Assembly: GCF_040802235.1 (NCBI RefSeq)
Contig: NC_133174.1
Span: 130,811,213 to 130,875,212 of the forward strand
DNA length: 64,000 bases
From: Manis javanica
Lineage: Eukaryota > Chordata > Mammalia > Pholidota > Manidae
Direction of reading: 5' to 3'
In this document: one piece after another, positions 61,201 through 64,000 of the stretch
How the letters are laid out: every line of letters begins with the position of its first letter
Numbering within the stretch: position 1 is the first letter of the stretch
Made by a program: the position numbers and the translations under genes
Notes under the pieces: generated by a model
What the model was told of the DNA's origin: nothing
Database searches by the model: none
The model's input: only the letters and a program-made list of their open reading frames with translations

Positions 61201-62065
61201 GTTTTTGCTGTCATTTGTTTCTATATATTCCTTGATCTCTATTTTAATTTGTTCATTGATCCATTGATTATTTAGGAGCATGTTGTTAAGCCTCCATCTT
61301 TTTGTGAGCCTTTTTGTTTTCTTTGTAGAATTTATTTCTACTTTTATACCTTTGTGGTCTGAAAAATTGGTTGTAGAATTTCAATATTTTGGATTTTGCT
61401 GAGTCACTTTTTGTGGGCTAGTATGTGGTCTATTCTGGAGAATGTTCCATGTGCACTTGAGAAGAATGTATATCCTGTTGCTTTTGTAGGTAGAGTTCTA
61501 TAGATGTCTATTAGGCCATCTGTTCTACTGTGTTATTCAGTGCTTCTGTGTCGTTACTTATTTTCTGCCCGGTGGATCTATCCTTTGGGGTGAGTGGTGT
61601 GTTGAAGTCTCCTAAAATGAATGCATTGCAGTCTATTTTCCCTTTTAGTTCTGTTAGTATTTGTTTCACATATGCTGGTGCTCCTGTGTTGGGTGCATAT
61701 ATATTTAGAATGGTTATGTCCTCTTGTTGGACTGAGCCCTTTATCATTATGTAGTGTCCCTCTTTATCTCTTGTTACTTTCTTTGTTTTGCAGTCTATTT
61801 TGTCTGATATTAGTACTGCCATCCCTGCTTTCTTCTTGCTGTTGTTTGCCTGAAATATGTTTTTCCATCCCTTGACTTTTAGTCTGTACATGTCTTTGAG
61901 TTTGAGGTGAGTTTCTTGTAAGCAGCAGATAGATGGTTCTTGCTTTTTTATCCATTCTATTACTCTGTGTCTTTTGATTGGTGCATTAAGTCCATTTACA
62001 TTTAGGGTGACTATTGAAAGATATGTACTTATTGCCATTGCAGGCTTTAGATTCGTGGTTACCAA
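58248..62065 (-). pseudogene. L1 ORF2 (endonuclease-reverse transcriptase), broken
   Basis: Starts at ATG 62065 or, judged against other L1 ORF2 starts, the internal ATG near 62038; ends at TAA 58250-58248. The endonuclease domain is open for 184 codons to a stop at 61511. It keeps LNVNGL, QETHLK and GDFN, covering three catalytic positions. Downstream, the reverse-transcriptase domain survives in pieces: 61104-60694, then 60459-59929 with RPISLMN just before it, [19 protein letters not shown], and the catalytic box at 59967-59956. That box reads FEDD instead of the usual FADD. The C-terminal part includes the Cys-rich [11 protein letters not shown] at about 58680. At least five stops or frameshifts. 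In life ORF2p nicks DNA and primes reverse transcription from its own mRNA. Confidence 0.85.
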
Positions 62066-62185
62066 AGGTTCAAGGTTAGCCTCTTTAGTATCTTATCGCC
62101 TAACTTAGCTCGCTTATTGAGCTGTTATATACACTGTCTGGAGAGTCTTTTCTTCTCTCCCTTCTTATTCCTCCTCCTCCATTCT

Positions 62186-63086
62186 TCATACGTTGGGTGT
62201 TTTGTTCTGTGCTCTTTCTAGGAGTGCTCCCATCTCGAGCAGTCCCTGTAAGATGCCCTGTAGAGGTGGTTTGTGGGAAGCAAATTCCCTCAGCTTTTGC
62301 TTTTCTGGGAATTGTTTAATCCCACCATCATATTTAAATGATAGTCATGCTGGATACAGTTTCCTTGGTTCAAGGCCCTTCTGTTTCATTGCATTAAACA
62401 TATCATGCCATTCTCTTCTGGCCTGTAGTGTTTCTGTCAAGAAGTCTGATGTTAGCCTAATGGGTTTTCCTTTATAGGTGACCTTTTTCTCTCTAGCTGC
62501 CTTTAAAACTCTTTCCTTATCCTTGATCTTTGCCATTTTAATTATTATGTGTCTTGGTGTTGCCTCCTTGAATCCTTTCTGTTGGGCGTTCTGTGTATTT
62601 CCGTGGTCTGTTCGATTATTTCCTTCCCCAGTTTGGGGAAGTTTTCAGCAATTATTTCTTCCAAGATACTTTCCATCCCTTTTCCTCTCTCTTCTTCTTC
62701 TCGTACCCCTATTATACGGATATTGTTCCTTTTGGATTGGTCACACAATTCTCTTAATATTGTTTCATTCCTGTAGATCCTTTTATCTCTCTGTATGTCA
62801 GCTTCTATGCGTTCCTGTTCTCTGGTTTCAATTCCTTCAATGGCCTCTTGCATCTTATCCATTCTCCTTATAAATCCTTCCAGAGTTTTTTCATTTCTGT
62901 AATCTCCTTTGTGGCATCTGTGATCTCCCTCTGGACTTCATCCCATTTCTCTTGCGTATTTCTCTGCATCTCTGTCAGCATGTTTATGATTTTTATTTTG
63001 AATTCTTTGTCAGTAAGACTGGTTAGGTCTGTCTCCTTCTCTGGTGTCTCTGTGATCTTGGTTTGCCTGTAATTTTGTCTTTTCAT
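62186..63086 (-). pseudogene. L1 ORF1 (RNA-binding chaperone), broken
   Basis: ATG at 63086 (MKRQNY...) to TGA at 62188-62186, about 300 codons, normal for L1 ORF1. Order: short N-terminus, coiled-coil-rich segment (63030-62870, many Lys/Glu heptads), RRM (62770-62560; RIIGVREEEE motif) and C-terminal domain (62536-62190; ETLQARREW). Frameshifts lie near 62870 and 62550, and a TGA near 62345 is explained by a C-to-T change at a CpG. The protein normally coats L1 RNA as a trimer. Confidence 0.8.
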
Positions 63087-63463
63087 GGTGATAGGAATAG
63101 TTTGCAGAGCTGGCACGAGTGATGGCTGGAAGAACTTCCCTTCTTGTTGGTTTGTGGCCTTCCTCTCCTGGGAGAACAGCGAACTCTAGTGGCTTGTGCT
63201 GGGCAGCTGCACGCAGACAGGGCTTCTGCTTCCTGCCGGGCTCTATGGAGTTTATCTCCGCTGTTCCTGTGGGCGTGGCCTGGCTCGGGCTCCCCCTTTG
63301 TGAGGCGCTGGGTTCTTGCAGGTGTTGATGTGGTCTGGATGTTGTCCTGTGTCCTCTGGTTTTATTCTAGGAAGAGTTGTCTTTGTTATATTTTCATAGA
63401 TATATGTGGTATTGGGAGGAGATTTCCGCTGCTCTACTCATGCCGCCATCCTGGCTCCGCCCC
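63087..63463 (-). promoter_or_regulatory. L1 5'UTR / internal promoter
   Basis: 377 bp, GC-rich compared with flanks. It begins GGGGCGGAGCCAGGATGGCG; the GGATGGCGGC resembles the YY1 site that fixes L1 transcription starts at +1. Its presence shows the copy is not 5'-truncated. Confidence 0.7.
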
Positions 63464-63468
63464 TACTC

Positions 63469-63479
63469 AAGGATTTTTT
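63469..63479. repeat. L1 target-site duplication, right copy
   Basis: AAGGATTTTTT, identical to 56084-56094. Confidence 0.75.
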
Positions 63480-64000
63480 GAATGAGTGTTAATATTAAAA
63501 GTACTGTACAAGTCTATCATTTAGTTATCTTTCTCTTAAAATTACAAAGTTTTCTTAGATTATTGGTCTGTTCTTACTGAGATATTGTAAAAGCTTTTTC
63601 TTTACCTTTTAAGTAACCTGCCTGGGAAACAAAGATTTTATTTCTTATTTGAATAATTTGCTGTGCTTTCTGTAAACCTTTATCATATCCTTGATTATTT
63701 AAGAGAACTGAGACATCTCACTTTTAAATGAGCTAATGTCTTACATTTTTGGCAATTTTGCCTCTTCCAAATTAAGTCCTAAGTGAAATCTTGTTCTAGA
63801 ACAGACCTTCAGATTTTTTCGGATGTCTCTGAAACATCTCAAAGGATTTGTTCTTTCAACTTATAAAGAGAAATGTTAAATAATAATTCATCTTAGTCAA
63901 TATGTTGAAATGCATAAAAAGTTTTTTCAAATAAGAAGAAATGCTTAATCTTCCCTAGGTTATATTTGTATGAGTAGATGTTATTAATACAAGTATTTCA
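63480..64000. other. Unassigned AT-rich DNA
   Basis: Nothing recognised up to the window edge. Confidence 0.5.

Larger units (their letters stand above)
56099..63463 (-). mobile_element. Near full-length young-lineage L1 with an ERV-derived 3' tail
   Basis: About 7.37 kb. Minus-strand order: 5'UTR (63463-63087), ORF1 (63086-62186, broken), spacer, ORF2 (about 62065-58248, broken), L1 3'UTR (58247-57917), internal A-run (57916-57907), ERV env fragment, polypurine tract, U3-R, AATAAA, poly(A). The 5' end GGGGCGGAGCCAGGATGGCG is a typical intact L1 start. One target duplication encloses everything, with five extra bases (tactc, 63464-63468) between L1 start and the right copy. ORFs have several stops and frameshifts, so it is no longer autonomous. 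Confidence 0.85.

Noticed and set aside
60833..62776. Plus-strand frames of 70-140 codons across the L1
   Set aside because: Antisense shadows of L1 ORF1/ORF2, rich in Phe/Leu/Ser as expected for the complement of A-rich coding sequence.
1..64000. CRISPR arrays, rRNA, tRNA or bacterial operons
   Set aside because: No regularly spaced repeats, no cloverleaf or rRNA signatures noticed; all content is of mammalian repeat type.

Overview
The window looks like ordinary placental-mammal nuclear DNA: mostly intergenic or intronic, AT-rich, and full of decayed interspersed repeats of eutherian age or older. These include MIR, L2, L1M/HAL1, MaLR (MLT1-type) LTRs, MER5-type hAT and Tigger-type DNA transposons. 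No complete host protein-coding gene is visible and nothing is bacterial. I see no lineage-specific SINE (no Alu, B1/B2, CAN-SINE or Bov-tA pattern) although young L1 and ERV copies are present. A mammal with a quiet SINE compartment would fit, for example a pangolin. That assignment is inference only.

Layout. 1-5565: old repeats (HAL1/L1 tail, MIR, L2, an MLT1 LTR). 5566-8260: a young, internally deleted class II (IAP-like, tRNA-Phe primed) endogenous retrovirus. It has two 334-bp LTRs differing at 2 positions and a perfect 6-bp target duplication. Its interior is a gag piece, an env transmembrane tail and the polypurine tract; pro, pol and most of env are gone. 8261-20350: MIR, L2, L1 and MaLR fragments. 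20365-20830: a CpG-rich block that stands out from its surroundings. 20850-44000: sparse old repeats, two DNA transposons with visible terminal inverted repeats (30220-30520, 30650-30963), and one candidate 123-bp protein-coding exon (31978-32100). 44000-52720: a pile of old, partly nested L1 copies in both orientations. 53525-54000: L2. 56084-63479: an almost full-length L1 on the minus strand with 5'UTR, broken ORF1 and ORF2, and 3'UTR.

The most unusual structure is the 3' end of that L1. After its normal 3'UTR and an internal A-run, it continues for about 1.8 kb into the 3' end of a gammaretrovirus-type ERV transcript: env transmembrane fragment, polypurine tract, U3 and R, AATAAA, poly(A). 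The same 11-bp target duplication flanks the entire 7.37-kb unit, so L1 and ERV tail appear to have been retrotransposed as one RNA. A second oddity is in the class II ERV: its LTR U3 carries an exact 18-nt copy of the tRNA-Lys1,2 primer-binding site, although the functional primer-binding site is of tRNA-Phe type.

Repeat family names are from memory of consensus sequences, not from a database search. Boundaries of old repeats are approximate (about 20-50 bp).
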